DNA from: Bemisia tabaci
Taxonomy: Eukaryota; Arthropoda; Insecta; Hemiptera; Aleyrodidae
Direction of reading: 5' to 3'
Assembly: GCF_918797505.1 (NCBI RefSeq)
Contig: NC_092798.1
Span: forward strand, 8,631,501-8,695,500
Length of the DNA stretch: 64,000 nucleotides
Positions 41,876-54,400 of this stretch are shown in pieces. A program made the translations under genes and the position numbers. The notes beneath the pieces are model-generated. The model ran no database searches, was not told where the DNA came from, and worked only from the letters and a program-made list of their open reading frames with translations. How positions within the stretch are numbered: the first letter of the stretch is position 1; every line of letters begins with the position of its first letter.

Positions 41876-42288
41876 CACTGGAAAAAAAATATGGTAAATT
41901 TTATCATACATTCGGGGGAGCTTTACCGCACAAGAAAATGACTTAAAAAGTTAAAAGTTAAATTGTTTACTCACTTGCAAGTGAGTCGCGATCGAGCATC
42001 GAAAATGGTCCGTACTGACCGAAACGCGTCTGCGGAAAAATAATTAAAAAACATGCAAGTGAGTAAACAATTTAACTTTTAACTTTTTAAATTTTATCAT
42101 ACTCTGACACAGTGATCCGAGTGTGGTAATGAACACCAGACTCGATGGTTGAATTTACCATGTCATGGGAAGTATCACCAAAGTTCTGGTGAATACTATC
42201 ATAAGTCTGATTATTTTCACTAAACAGTATCACTGTGTAAAAAATCAAGTAGGCTCATGGTAGATGTTACCATACTTTTCTTTCAGTG
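41876..42288. mobile_element. Tc1/mariner-like MITE with CACTGGAAAAAA terminus and a nested hairpin
   Basis: CACTGGAAAAAAAATATGGT on the left faces CCATACTTTTCTTTCAGTG on the right, with TA on both sides (41,874-41,875; 42,289-42,290). Inside, 41,943-42,091 is an inserted hairpin whose arms are TTAAAAGTTAAATTGTTTAC, CTCACTTGCA and complements. The element ends 58 bp upstream of the CFAP43-like start codon. Confidence 0.7.
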
Positions 42289-42299
42289 TAGTCTGAAAA

Positions 42300-42407
42300 A
42301 AAGGTTACTGTTAAAAAACTCGATTTACCTCAATGAAATAAAACGCGCCCAGCACAACATTTTATTTTATTGAGGTAACTCGATTTTTTTTATCACTAAC
42401 CTTTAGC
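42300..42407. repeat. Short inverted repeat
   Basis: AAAGGTTACTGTTAAAAAAC, TCGATTTACCTCAATGAAAT pair with the right arm ATTTTATTGAGGTAACTCGA and ATCACTAACCTTT, around a GC-rich loop. Confidence 0.6.
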
Positions 42408-42594
42408 TTTAAAATCTTAATTCCCCAATGATTTTTAGTCTCTATTTAACGGCATTAAATACATCAAGTCCCCAAGAAGGGAACAGCCAATCAAAACAAA
42501 TAAATCCTAATCGCGAGGGAGTTGGTGTTGATTATACCAATCTTTTCACCCAATAATAATGGGCGAATCAAAACAAATCCTGTTCGTTATTAAA

Positions 42595-42740
42595 TGGACT
42601 AGGTACATTTTACCATTAGGAGCTATCAATTTTGGCTTACCCACAGAAGCACTTATCTACAAAGGGTTAGTCAGGGCACATCAGTTCTGTGTGATTTGAG
42701 CCAAGAATCAATGTTCCCTTTTGCAAAATGTTGTCCAAAT
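42595..42740. mobile_element. Decayed GCAAAATG-type MITE
   Basis: TGGACTAGGTACATTTTACC at the left and CCTTTTGCAAAATGTTGTCC at the right, with AGCTATCAATTTTGGCT against AGCCAAGAATCAATG. Confidence 0.5.
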
Positions 42741-43519
42741 AATGGGCGACTCTTGTGAAAGGAGGGGATGAGTAAAGGATTTCGGGGAAATTTTTACTTA
42801 GGGTTCAAAGATAGCAATTGAGTCACGTGGTTCATGAACGCTGTAAACTGACACTACCAAGATGATGTCTATATTATTGTAAATCAATATTGCTTTTCAG
42901 TGGTACATAACTCTAAAATGAGTTTCACTAAAAAAATTGTTAGGTTCTCGATTTTCCAAAATGGTATGATTCCTTCCCATAGGAAGAACTTAGCCATGCA
43001 AGTCTCATTGAGGTTCGTTTTAGGGCACTTTAAACGGCAACGAAGATGTTATGAAACATTAAATGCTCAAAGGAAAAACTACTTTAACTTTTTCTTCCCT
43101 TCAATGTCATCAATTCTCTCACAAGTATTACGGTGGTAAAGCGTTCTTGTGGACTTCGTGACTGGTATCTTGACTGGAGAAACTACATCCGCTGTTTACC
43201 TACTACACTGGCGATCACTTTCAGACCTTATCACATTTCTAACTCCCTGTCGCTTTATATATCCTTCCTTTGGTTGTAAAATGAATTTATTTACATCACT
43301 TGGAAATCTTTAAAACATGTGGACTTCAGAATACAATCATACGTAAATAAAAAGAATTACACGTGTACTGTATTGCCATGCAGTTTCTGGATCTTGCGCT
43401 CAAACGAGGTAAACAACAGTGATATTCCCCTAACAACCGCTCAACAGTATCAGTTGGTAGTGAGATCACCGCGGTGGTGTGTTGGTGCGACCTGTCGCGC
43501 CCTCAGGGTAGGCGTCCCT

Positions 43520-43533
43520 GTTGCCATGGCAAA
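43520..43533. promoter_or_regulatory. RFX-type X-box between two cilium-type genes
   Basis: GTTGCCATGGCAAA matches the palindromic RFX consensus GTTGCC-AT-GGCAAC at 13 of 14 bases. It lies 448 bp upstream of the CCDC112 start and 1.7 kb from the CFAP43-like start, in their shared divergent region. X-boxes drive ciliary genes in animals. In flies RFX acts mainly in ciliated sensory neurons, so which gene it serves is open. Confidence 0.55.
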
Positions 43534-43980
43534 CAACAAACCCTCGTGTTCATATACAGTGACACGATCCTTGTTTGTTGGGGTTATGCTGTGATGTAGA
43601 TAATTCTTAACCGGCGCGTTTACTAACCAAAGTTTTAATGTTGTCTTTAAGTCAATTTTACAGACCGAAGTCTGTAAGTTACAACACGTATTATGCCATC
43701 CGCCATAATATTAGTAATTATGTTTGTGTTGGATTTGTAATTGTTTAATTTGTCCAAGTTAAGATCGCCTCATTTTTATACCCTTAATTTTTAACATGAC
43801 GTTATGATCTTACCTATCTTTACACGTAAGCAAGTGTCTGTGCTCAAATTTTAGAATGCTCATTGCAGAATACATTGCTCGGATTAAATCTAAATTCAAC
43901 ACTCATTGGTGGGCGGACGGGATTTTCGGATTGCAGTCTTCATTTCTTTTGGAGGGAAATTGAGATAAAATAAAAACAAA

Positions 43981-45432
43981 ATGTCTCTCAGTGAGTTGGT
44001 GGCAATTTTGTGCGGAACCACGCAATTTAAGAAAAAAGAGACGTTTTTGGATAACATGCGGAATCAGTTGATTCAAGACCTAGTGAACAAAGACGCCGAG
44101 ACTTTCAAACCAGTATACGATTTTCATAATGCTGTCAAAGCGGAGAGGTAAATACGTTTATCTATCTATAATGCATCGAGAGCATTTACGAGGTTAGATC
44201 CACATCTAATTTTAGTGCTGTGAAATTACTGGCGCCTGGAATCATACTGTCATGAGTTATGAGTTTTCATTAAATGTAAATATATTTATTTAATTGTTAT
44301 CTATATTTTCGATATGCTAATCCCTCAACCGCCCGGTCAACAACCCAGGCTACCGCCACTTATAATTTTAAGGGTGGTAAATCAATCCGTACTCAACGTA
44401 CTATATTGAATGAATATCAACAACCAACATTTCAAAAATGTCAAATTTCCACGAGCGATTTTATTTTTACCGGAAACTTTTTTGAATTTTCTACTAAAAA
44501 TTGTACATATATTTTCCAATTACTATCAAAAATTAGAGAAATTTTGGACAGGATTTGCGTCGTCCCTTTTGTATGAAAGGTGAAGTGCGGAAGTAGATTC
44601 CAAAACCATGGAGTGGAGATACATTTTTTTTGTCCAATGGAAAACGAAAATTCTTCACGATATAGTTGAAAGACGCATATACTCAGTAAAAGTACTACAT
44701 TATCGTGATGTTCAAATATTTATCCGAGGCACGGAAAGATCCTCATTGACAGAGGCGTATCCAGCAATTTCATAACTCCGGATTTCCTCCACTCAAACCT
44801 ATGTTAAACAATCGATTCTTGTCAGATCACATGGCCCCTCCAAGAATCGATACATTTTCATGGGTTTAAATGGAGAAAAACAATGTTGCCAATTGATCAT
44901 TACAACAGTGTTGCCGGATTGTGCTATGGTTTACTCATGACTATTTCACTGGTATTTACGAGTCAGAATAAGCGATTTTCCAGTTGAAGAAACTGCAACG
45001 GGCCCGCCGTATAACAATCCGGCAGCACTGTCCTGATGATCATCAAAGTTTTTTGTACATCTGAAGATCATTTGAACATTATCTGGTGTTTTATTTTTAC
45101 TAAGTGGGTATAAGGCATTCGCATAAAATTAATTTTAAAATTGGTACCTACATTTAACTTTAGATCATCTAAGCAGAGGCATTTCTTGTTACGTTTTCTA
45201 TGCCAGTTATGCCTTTTTCATTAATGCGCAGAGATCTGGACCAAGAGAGAATGGAAAAGTCTACACTGCCCTTGATTGACGCATTCAAAGATATCAAGAA
45301 AGAAAGCAGTTTGAATAACGTTGAAAATTTGAAGAACTTGGGTAAGACTGGAACAGATGTAAAACTAAACTCAAAGTAATTGAATAGTTTTTGCTCAGTT
45401 TATAGTTTACTCGCATGTCTTGAAAAGCCGCC

Positions 45433-45474
<42 letters not shown>

Positions 45475-48400
45475 ATCCACGTATAAGTCATCGAGTATTT
45501 ACTCGAAACTTAGGATATGCCTTGCCACAGATGTACGTCACGTATTTATGCTTGGAACTATATGCAAGTGGAAAGATGGGATGTGCTGATTAGTGCTCGG
45601 ACCATAAGCGTGAATGGGAAATTAAAAGCGCCAGTGACGTCAGCGTTGAGGACCGGGCTCAATGATGCGCGACGGAAGCGACGAGGACTAGGTCGTCAGT
45701 CTTTAACTCATGAGCCCTGTCCTCAACGCTCTTGTCACGTGCCCACGGCTCACGAGTTAGCGCTCAGTTCCTTTTGATTTAATGTCAAATCCCGCTTTTC
45801 CATCTTTTCAAATGGAACTATATCCACTTTTAAATTGTTTCTTATCCAGCTCACCATGAGCACACCCCATCTTTCCACTTGCACAATGCACATAGTTCCT
45901 TTTAGCATAAAACCGTCCAACTTACGATTCTATTCAATACTTCCCGATCTCGGTATCGGCCACTTTTACGCATATTCGTAGAATTTTTGATATATTTGGG
46001 GATTTGAAGATCTTTGTAAGGTTCATTTTTCAAAATGAGAGGTCAAATACCGCTCTAAAAATTGAAACTGGTTTGACTCGGACACATATTTTTAGAACTG
46101 GGACAGGGACACACATCGCTCCAAACCTGAGTCCGTTTGACAACAGGAGCCTCGTCCCGTTTATTGAGTCATTTTTTGAAATTTTGAACCAATTCCGATT
46201 GAAAAAAATCAATTACGAGTATACTAAGTATAATATAATTTGACCCTGAAATAATGAAATTACTTTTTTAATGTATTTTATAGATCTATCCTCTTTCAAA
46301 AAGAAAATGATCGCATTTGAGAAAGAGCTCTCAGATTTGGATCAAATGTTTACCATCACGTAAGTAAGATCAAAAATCACTATTTATCTATTCATCCTTT
46401 ACTTGTTTATTGATATTTTAATACGTAGAGGAATTCTTTATCACATAGAAATATTTCGATCCTTTAAACTATACAGTAATCCTAGGAATCATTTCAAGAC
46501 TTGTATTTTTTTCTCAAAAATTCTTTCTGTCAGAATGATACAATTTAAAGATAGAATATCAGGTATGCATTTAGAAAGCTTTAATAACATTTTCTTTACG
46601 TTTATAAGTCCGTAAGAGTCAAAATTGATTAATGGCAGTGACTTCACGGGCCTTCGGCTTTCCTTATCTTTAAAATGATGAAATTTAATTTTAAAGGGGT
46701 CTTTGGTTGATGATGTGTCAACAGGAATATTTCCAGCCTGGACGACTATCCCTTCTGAATGAGATTGCGTCACTTAGAGTTTTTATATGGATCTTGCTGT
46801 CTATTAAAGTAACTTTGCTCTCTTATTAGGTGTATTCAGTGTGTAAATTCAGGATTTCTTGGCTAGAGGACTTTCAGGCTCCTGTTGTCAACTTGTATAT
46901 CGACGGTGAAACTACCAAACCACGTATCTCGTTTGCGGTGTTTAAAAATCTACGCTCACATTTTATTTTTTTGAAGTAGACCAAATCAATATCATTCCTT
47001 GAAATTTTCACGGAATTTTCTCCGCACAAAGAGGAAAAATCACAGAAATTTTCAAGACTGGATGTCAAGTAGTTTTTCATTTAAAAAATAAAGTATGACA
47101 GGAAGTCTGCGACGTCGCAAACCGAGATACGTGGTTTGGTAGTTTCACCGTCGATATGTACTTTAATAATAAACTCGTTAAAAAAGAAAAAATTGAAAGG
47201 GGTCTGCAGAATGTCAAGCCAATTGAACCAAGTCTCCTGAAACTTAGTGTCTCATCATTGAAATAATATTTGAGCAGAGTGTACAAGATCATCTTAAAAA
47301 AATTGATTGCAGCATAACTTGGATTGCGTTTTGCAAAAGGGAACCAAGAGCATTATTCCAATTTCGCCAAAATTGTGCATTTTTTTACCTCGCAATTATA
47401 AACCAATCATCTAAACAAGTTGTAGCTTTACCTACTCCTGATAAACTATAAAAAGAAGAAAATTAACTTTGTAAATTTAATTTTTTGCATACTTTCAGTA
47501 ATCTTATCGCAAAGAATATAAGTTGCATAATTCTATCAACATTGAAAAGCTCTCCAAACACGAATTAATTTTAACAGCTCTCTCCATTCAAGCGTAAACT
47601 TAAAGAGTCACTTAGCGTTACTAAAAAACTGTGCGATGATTGTTTTTTTTTTCTCTCCTTTTTAGTCTAAAAAAACTAAGCGTGGAGAGTGATGAGCTTG
47701 AGGAAGAAATTGGTGAGTTGCAGCGGAATTTAGAGCCAGTAGACGCGCTTGGCACGGCTGTTTTGAAACCCTTCAGTATTTCTACAATCCCTCCTGCGAT
47801 TGCCTCCAAATACCCGGTAAGCCCCTGAAATAATCTGAGGAGCACCGACCTCTGATAAAATGGCACTCATAAGGGAAAAAATAATCTCGATTGTCTCATA
47901 GATTTTCCTCGCCAATTATTTTGATCGAGAACACTCATAGATGGATACACAAGATGTATAGACAAGGTATATCAACAGAATAAGGTATAGGTACAAGGTA
48001 TATGACAGGAGGGAGGAACAGCAGCAGGGGGGATAGGTAAGGGTAGGAGGTATAGGACAAGGTATAAGTAGGTTTTATACCTAGACAAGGTACAAATTTA
48101 AGCTTTCTGGTGTATGATTCCTCTTCAAACTTTATAACAGAGTCGCGGTACGAAAGTTAGTGAATTGAAAGCTTTTAATCAAACTACACTGAAAGACACA
48201 AGAAAAACGGATAACCAAAGCTAAAAAACAACGGAACATTAAGCCTGGGACGTTTTCAGGTAGTTTTAACCCCCTCCTCGATTAGGAAACAAAAATATAT
48301 AAATAATTGGCCGTATTTATGCTAAAAGGAACTATGTGCACAAGGTTTGGATGTAACATCGTTACTTTTAGCATAAATACGTCCAAGTATAAAAATCAAA

Positions 48401-51400
48401 ATAATTAGACCCCTGTTTAGTGATACAAAAAGTGAGGTCATTACAGTGTCTGTATGACAGAGGTCCACACCCTAGTGCCAAGATCGACTTTTAATCAAGA
48501 TAATTAACGTTTTCATTGAGTAGTGGTCGCGAAAAATTTGAATTTAAAAGAAAAAAAAAGAGAAAAAAAAAGAGTGAAAAAAAAGTCTTAACGTGAATCA
48601 AATCGCGCAATACAAAAGTTTCGGCAGGCTCTTTAATAGAGCAGTGTTCTCCCGCCCTAAGTTGCTCAAAGTGTAAACAATAGATCGTCTTTGATAGGAG
48701 TTCGATGTATCGTTTGGTTCAAAACAATAGAACATAACCTCGAACAAAAGTTTTAGGATTTAAGTTAGAAAAGCTGAAAAGGAGGAAATTCGTAACAATT
48801 CATTCATTCGTTAATTTCTTTATTGCAATTCTGTACTCGTAAGTATAAAAAATCCATCACGAAAAACCCGTTTGCTCAGATTACTTAATTGACTTTTGAG
48901 GCTATGTTTACATGCTGAAACATTCGGTATCAATACAATCTCACCTGTTTGATGTATCGAATACGATACATAAGTAACAACTGAGCCAAAGTGCCGAGAT
49001 TGAGATTGCCATATTTTTATGCAGCAGAGTCTGCTACGACGCGACGTTCAATGTGCGATTTTACTCAACTTTCATGAGTGAGAAGTTTGAAGCATGGAAG
49101 AACGATACTTTCTGGTTAAGGAGTGACCTCAAGTAATTTTCGTTGTACTGACCGTGTTCTACGTGAAATGGTGTGAAAAAATAAAGCATAATTCTTAAAT
49201 TTCTATCTCGGTATATTGCTCTTTGGCTCATGATTGGGTTATTCGTCGTGTCCATGGTTTCCCCCAAAATTTGGCCTGTACGCGAAAAATGAGAAATTGT
49301 TTATTTCCATTCATTATTTATTAGTTATTGTCCGTTGAATGTGCGAGCAGACTGCGATTCATTTAAAGAGCTGACTGATTGTCGTGTGTACGCCCATCAG
49401 CGGGCTGATTGTTGAAACTGATGGACAAATCGAAAGATAAGGAAGACAAAAAAGATATGGAGGGATCCTATCGGTTGAAGCGGGTGGTTGCAATGGACAA
49501 AAGAGATAGGTAATAGACTAACTAACGGTAACTTACGAGAGACCCTTTAATTAGTCCATAATTTTTTCGTTAAGTCCACCCATTTCAACCAATAATCTCG
49601 CTCTATGCTCCTTATGGTTTCTTTGTCTATCGCTTTGTCTATCAATTTCAACAATCAGCCAGCTGACTCGTCTACATTTTATTCCGAAGGAAGTTGAGCA
49701 GTTTCAGAAATATTTGAAGGACTGGGGTGGCCATTCAGGAGGCTGGACGGATGAGGACCACGAAGTTTTTCTGCGACTTAGGGCCAAACATAATCCCAAC
49801 AGTGTGGCCTACTATTTACGTCAAGAAATGCCAGGTACTGAACATGTTTCCTAAGCTTGCATTTTATATTTTCATGTAGGACACTAAATTTCATTCTGTG
49901 TCTGAACCTTTTAAAAAAGTAAAAGTAAAAACATGTGAAAACATCTTTCTTCATAAAAAATTCATTTAATTCAAGTTGAAAATCTTGAGATTTTCCAATG
50001 TTGATTTTGAACAAGAAATCAACATTTTTGGATTAAAATTTTGCAATTGAAACTCCCTCTAAAACCGTAATGAACCTAGATCAAACTGACATGGAAATAA
50101 AACATAAAGTTTGGCTATAAACTGCAATTCCACAATTCCGTTTCTCTTATGCAGGATGATTATTTTTGATGGACAAAGCGAAGGACAAATAAGATGAAGG
50201 GAAAATGCAGCGGTCCTATTGGTAGAGGCGGGTGGTTGCAATGGAAAAAGGAGGTAAGTAATAGACTAACAAACGGCAATCCACGATAGACTTCATAGTA
50301 AGTCGATCATTTTCCCACTTTCAGTCATTAAAAACTATCCTATTCAATCAGAAGGATCGCCCCGTTTTCCTTTTTGTCTTCTTTCTTTATCGCTTTGTCT
50401 ATCAACTTCAATAATTAGCCACTGAATTGAAAAAGTTCGGTGTCCGATATGAACCGAAGTTCACTCCCTGCAACGAAAATGTAAATCTGAATGTAGCCTC
50501 CGACAATTCTATTAGTGCGTTATAAGTCTCTCGGTTAGTGTGGAATATTCGCTGAATTTACAACATTTTCGGCATATTACTCGCGCCTTGGCCTCGGCAT
50601 TTTTTTCTATCATTCCGTCTATAATTTCAAGAATCTGCGTGCTGATGTTTATAATTTTAAACTTGTTAAAAAAAAAATACATCACACTGAGAAATTTATT
50701 CTTTCATAAATATTTTAACGATTTGCAATGATTCGTTTTGTGTAAGGAGTCTTGTTCTACTTACAACAGGTTTATTTATTTATTTATATTTTTCGCAAAC
50801 TTTTTACTGACTAAAAATAATAACTGTGCATGCTTATAATCTACATTTCATACATAACGATTCCTTTAAAGGGAAGAGCAGGAAAGAAAGCTCTTGGGCC
50901 AATTCGATAAGGCTCTGAATGCAACTATTCGTACACGTGATGACGCACCAATTGCCTAACCTCCTCATTGAGGGCGCTGTTAAGCGTCACGGTTACCGAT
51001 TCTCACGCTCACACGGTCGTCACTTCAATTCTGCTGTGCTGACTGCTGAGGCAGAACGTCGTATGAACATTCGAGAGTTGCCAGATTTCCCTTGATGAAA
51101 CATGTATTTTCGACGACATTCGTGCATATTTTTCCTTGAAATGTACGGATATTCTTGAGTAAATCGCGTACAAAATTGTCTGAAAATGTTGGAAAATAAT
51201 ATTCCTAATTTTCCCAGTAAATTCGGTTTTTATCGGAGGAAACTTGTCAACGTTTGAAGGCTCATACGGCATCCTTCCTTAGCACGGCAGAACTACTAAA
51301 GCTCTCTTTTCATAGATATCAGTGCAGCAGAGGTTGCGCGGCATGAGTCTTGGTACCAAGAATATTGCGCTCTCAAAGCTGCCCAGCAGAGGGCCATCAA

Positions 51401-54400
51401 CGATTGGCGTGAGTCTCAAAACTTGTCGAAAAAAGTTGATCTACATCAAGCGGCCATCGAACCCCCACCTGCTCCTTCTCCGGTGAAAAAAAGGGACCCA
51501 GCGATCAAGGAAAAGATTCAAGCTTGGAAGGTATCATTTCAAAATTTTACGAAATTTCTTTTTTGGCTTAAACGGGATTTGATTTTCACGCGTCCAACCA
51601 TCTGAAGCGCCTCGCGCCTCAGGCATTATCCGTCACTCGTTACTCTTAGGATGTTATAGTGTAGAGCAAGATGAGAAATGTCGCCGGTAGTTTTAATTTG
51701 GACGTATTTCTATCAAACAGAACTATGTGCGGGTGGAGAAGATGGGGTGTGCTCGTTAGTGCTCGGGCCATAAGAATTAATGGGAAATATAAAGCTCCAG
51801 TGACGAAGCCGCCGCTCCAATTGCCCTTCGTCGACTTTTAACTCCTGAATCCCGTACACAACGCTCTTGACATATGCCCAAGGCTCATGAGCTTTGCATT
51901 CAGTTGGCACACAGTTCCGTTTGCTGAATTTGAGAAGCGGGATTTTACATTGTGTCAAACGGAACTATGTGCACACTCCATGAGCTGTGGGCATGTGCCA
52001 AGAGCGTTGTGCATAGAGCTCAAGAGTTAAAGTCGACGAAGGGCAATTCGTCGCCCTCCTGACATAAGGGCGTAAACTGAAAAAAAAAAATCTCGGTGTA
52101 TTTACTAAGAAAAGGGTAAAATTAGCAAGAATTCAGGGTTCGATTTGATTCTAGTTTTTTCTTGGTAAAATTACCATTATTACCATCCATTACCATATGG
52201 AATAGGTAATTTTACCGAGAAATCTCGGTAAAATTATTGAACTTTCTAGGTAATTTTACTGGACCTTGGTAAAAACGCCAATATTTTTTATCGGCTGTGG
52301 TAGAATTACCGAGATAAAATGGCAAAGTTGCCGGGAATTGATTACCAATAAAAGTGGTATTCTTACCTGGAAAAAACAGTAAAAATACCGGTTTTTAAGT
52401 AAGCTTACAAGTCTGTCTTGGTAAAATTACCAATAATTGGTAAAAAAAGTGAGATGGTAAAGGTACCAACGGACCTTGGTAAAAACGCCGAGAATTTTTT
52501 TTCAGTGTAACTACACTCTGCAATGAGCCCTATCGTCCATACAACTCAACGCTTTTCAGGGCTCATCTCAATGTATAGTTACGCCCTCATGCCAGCCAAG
52601 CGACGAATTGGACTATTTCTATCAAACGGAACTATGTGCATTTAGGCATGAGTTCTAAGACCCATACGAATATATGCATAACATGGCTCACGTCATAACG
52701 CGCATGGTTCCGTTTGGCAGAAATACGTCCAATAGGAGTGACGGCTTCGTCACTTGAGCTTTATATTTCCCGTTAATTCTTATGGCCGGAGCACTAACGA
52801 ACACACCTCATCTTTTCCACCTGCACATAGTTCTGTTTGATAGAAATTCTGTCCATTTAATGATTAGCAATCGTTAATTTTCCTATGACTATAAATACTA
52901 TTGGAAGAAATGCGGTTAGAGACGATATGTTTAATATATGGAATATTTCTTACCGTGAGAGAAAAATTATTTTTGTAGGTCACTGACTTTTGTAGGTGAC
53001 TGATGACGAACATGTTGAGTAATTTTTTGAGTAAATTAAATTTATTTTGACAAAATTGCGATGCAAACGGTTTGATTATGCATTCAGTAGTCACTACAAA
53101 ATCCATAAAATAAAAGGATTGATTTTTATAGAGGAACGACGCTCAAATAGAATAAGTCGAGAAGAGCTGCGAAGGCAATTCCAAACACATAGTTCTTAAA
53201 TGTACTCATTTAATTCACTTTTACATACCTGAATACACATTCGATCTGGAAAACAAATTTCTGAATTTGTTTTTGCTCAAAATCTGGTAATATTTTATTT
53301 AACATTTTAATGCTGAGCAGTTAAGTAAACTTGTCCCCCCTGCACATATTATTAATGCCATAATACAAACAGTTTTATGCTTGCATAAGTATTTATAGTG
53401 AACATAAAATGGAATGGAATGAGATAATTTTCATTCCAAAAATCTTAAATCTTTTCTTTTTTTGAGCAGACCAGTGTTCTAATAAATTTTTCCTTGCCCA
53501 GGAAGCTAAACAAGCAGAGCTTGAGGCAGACAGAGAAAGAAGGTTGATGATGGAGGAAAAAAGAAGATCTGAAGAGGAAGCAAGGATATTAAAACAGGTA
53601 CGATGAGTTGAGTTTTGTGAAGAAAGTATACATTGTAATTCTTTGCTTAAAATGCCAAAAAGAAAGGAAAGGGACAGTTCGTTTCCGTGTAGTTTTTTAC
53701 TTTATGAATTTGCATATTATTAAGAGTAGGACACCGGTTGATAATGATATCTAGGAAAGAAGACTGGAAGACTGAAAGACTGGAGATAGACTGGAAGTAG
53801 ACTGGAAGACTAGAAGGCTGGAGAACTGGAAAACTGGAAAGCTAAGAAACTGGAAAGCAGGGAAACTGGAAAGCTGGGAAACTGGAAAACTGGGAAACTG
53901 GAAAACTGGGAAACTGGAAAACTGGGAAACTGGAAAACTGGGAAACTGGGAAACTGAGAAGCTGGAAAAATGGGAAACTGGAAGACTGGGAAAGAAGATC
54001 GTATTCAGGAAATTCAGAGAGGGTATCCGTTGATTGGTGAACTTTTTACAGAGGATCGGTTGTTGGTGACAGTTGGGAAAAGAGGACATGTGACAGGTCA
54101 GATTTGGGGTCAAGGATACGAAGCTGATTTTACCGTATAATATCATAATCCCCCCCTCCATAATTTTAGAAAAATGATTAATAACGGCCGAGTTATTTTT
54201 GTTTTCCAGTTCAATTGTTTTTGTAAAAATGAAATAAAATTCAGGATCTCGACAAAATCGGCCGTCTATGTCGTCGCTTGACACTAATGTTTCCTCACTA
54301 TTCCTTGTGATAAGATGAATTTAATTTAAAATACATTTGAAAAAAATTAAATTAAACTAGTAACACGGATCATGTGGTATTTTTAGCAGCCAATTTAAAG

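Larger units (their letters stand above)
41818..43980. other. Intergenic region between divergent CFAP43-like and CCDC112 genes
   Basis: From left to right it holds a TA-flanked MITE (41,876-42,288), a hairpin (42,300-42,407), a GCAAAATG-type MITE (about 42,595-42,740), AT-rich sequence, and a stretch at about 43,430-43,560 with CCGCGGTGG and the X-box. No WD40-coding exon is visible on the minus strand. Confidence 0.55.

Noticed and set aside
53751..54284. Minus-strand open frame of 177 codons, the longest in the window
   Set aside because: Most of it is the translated CTGGAAAA minisatellite, giving a low-complexity S/F/P/V/Q protein; it lies in an intron of CCDC112 on the opposite strand.
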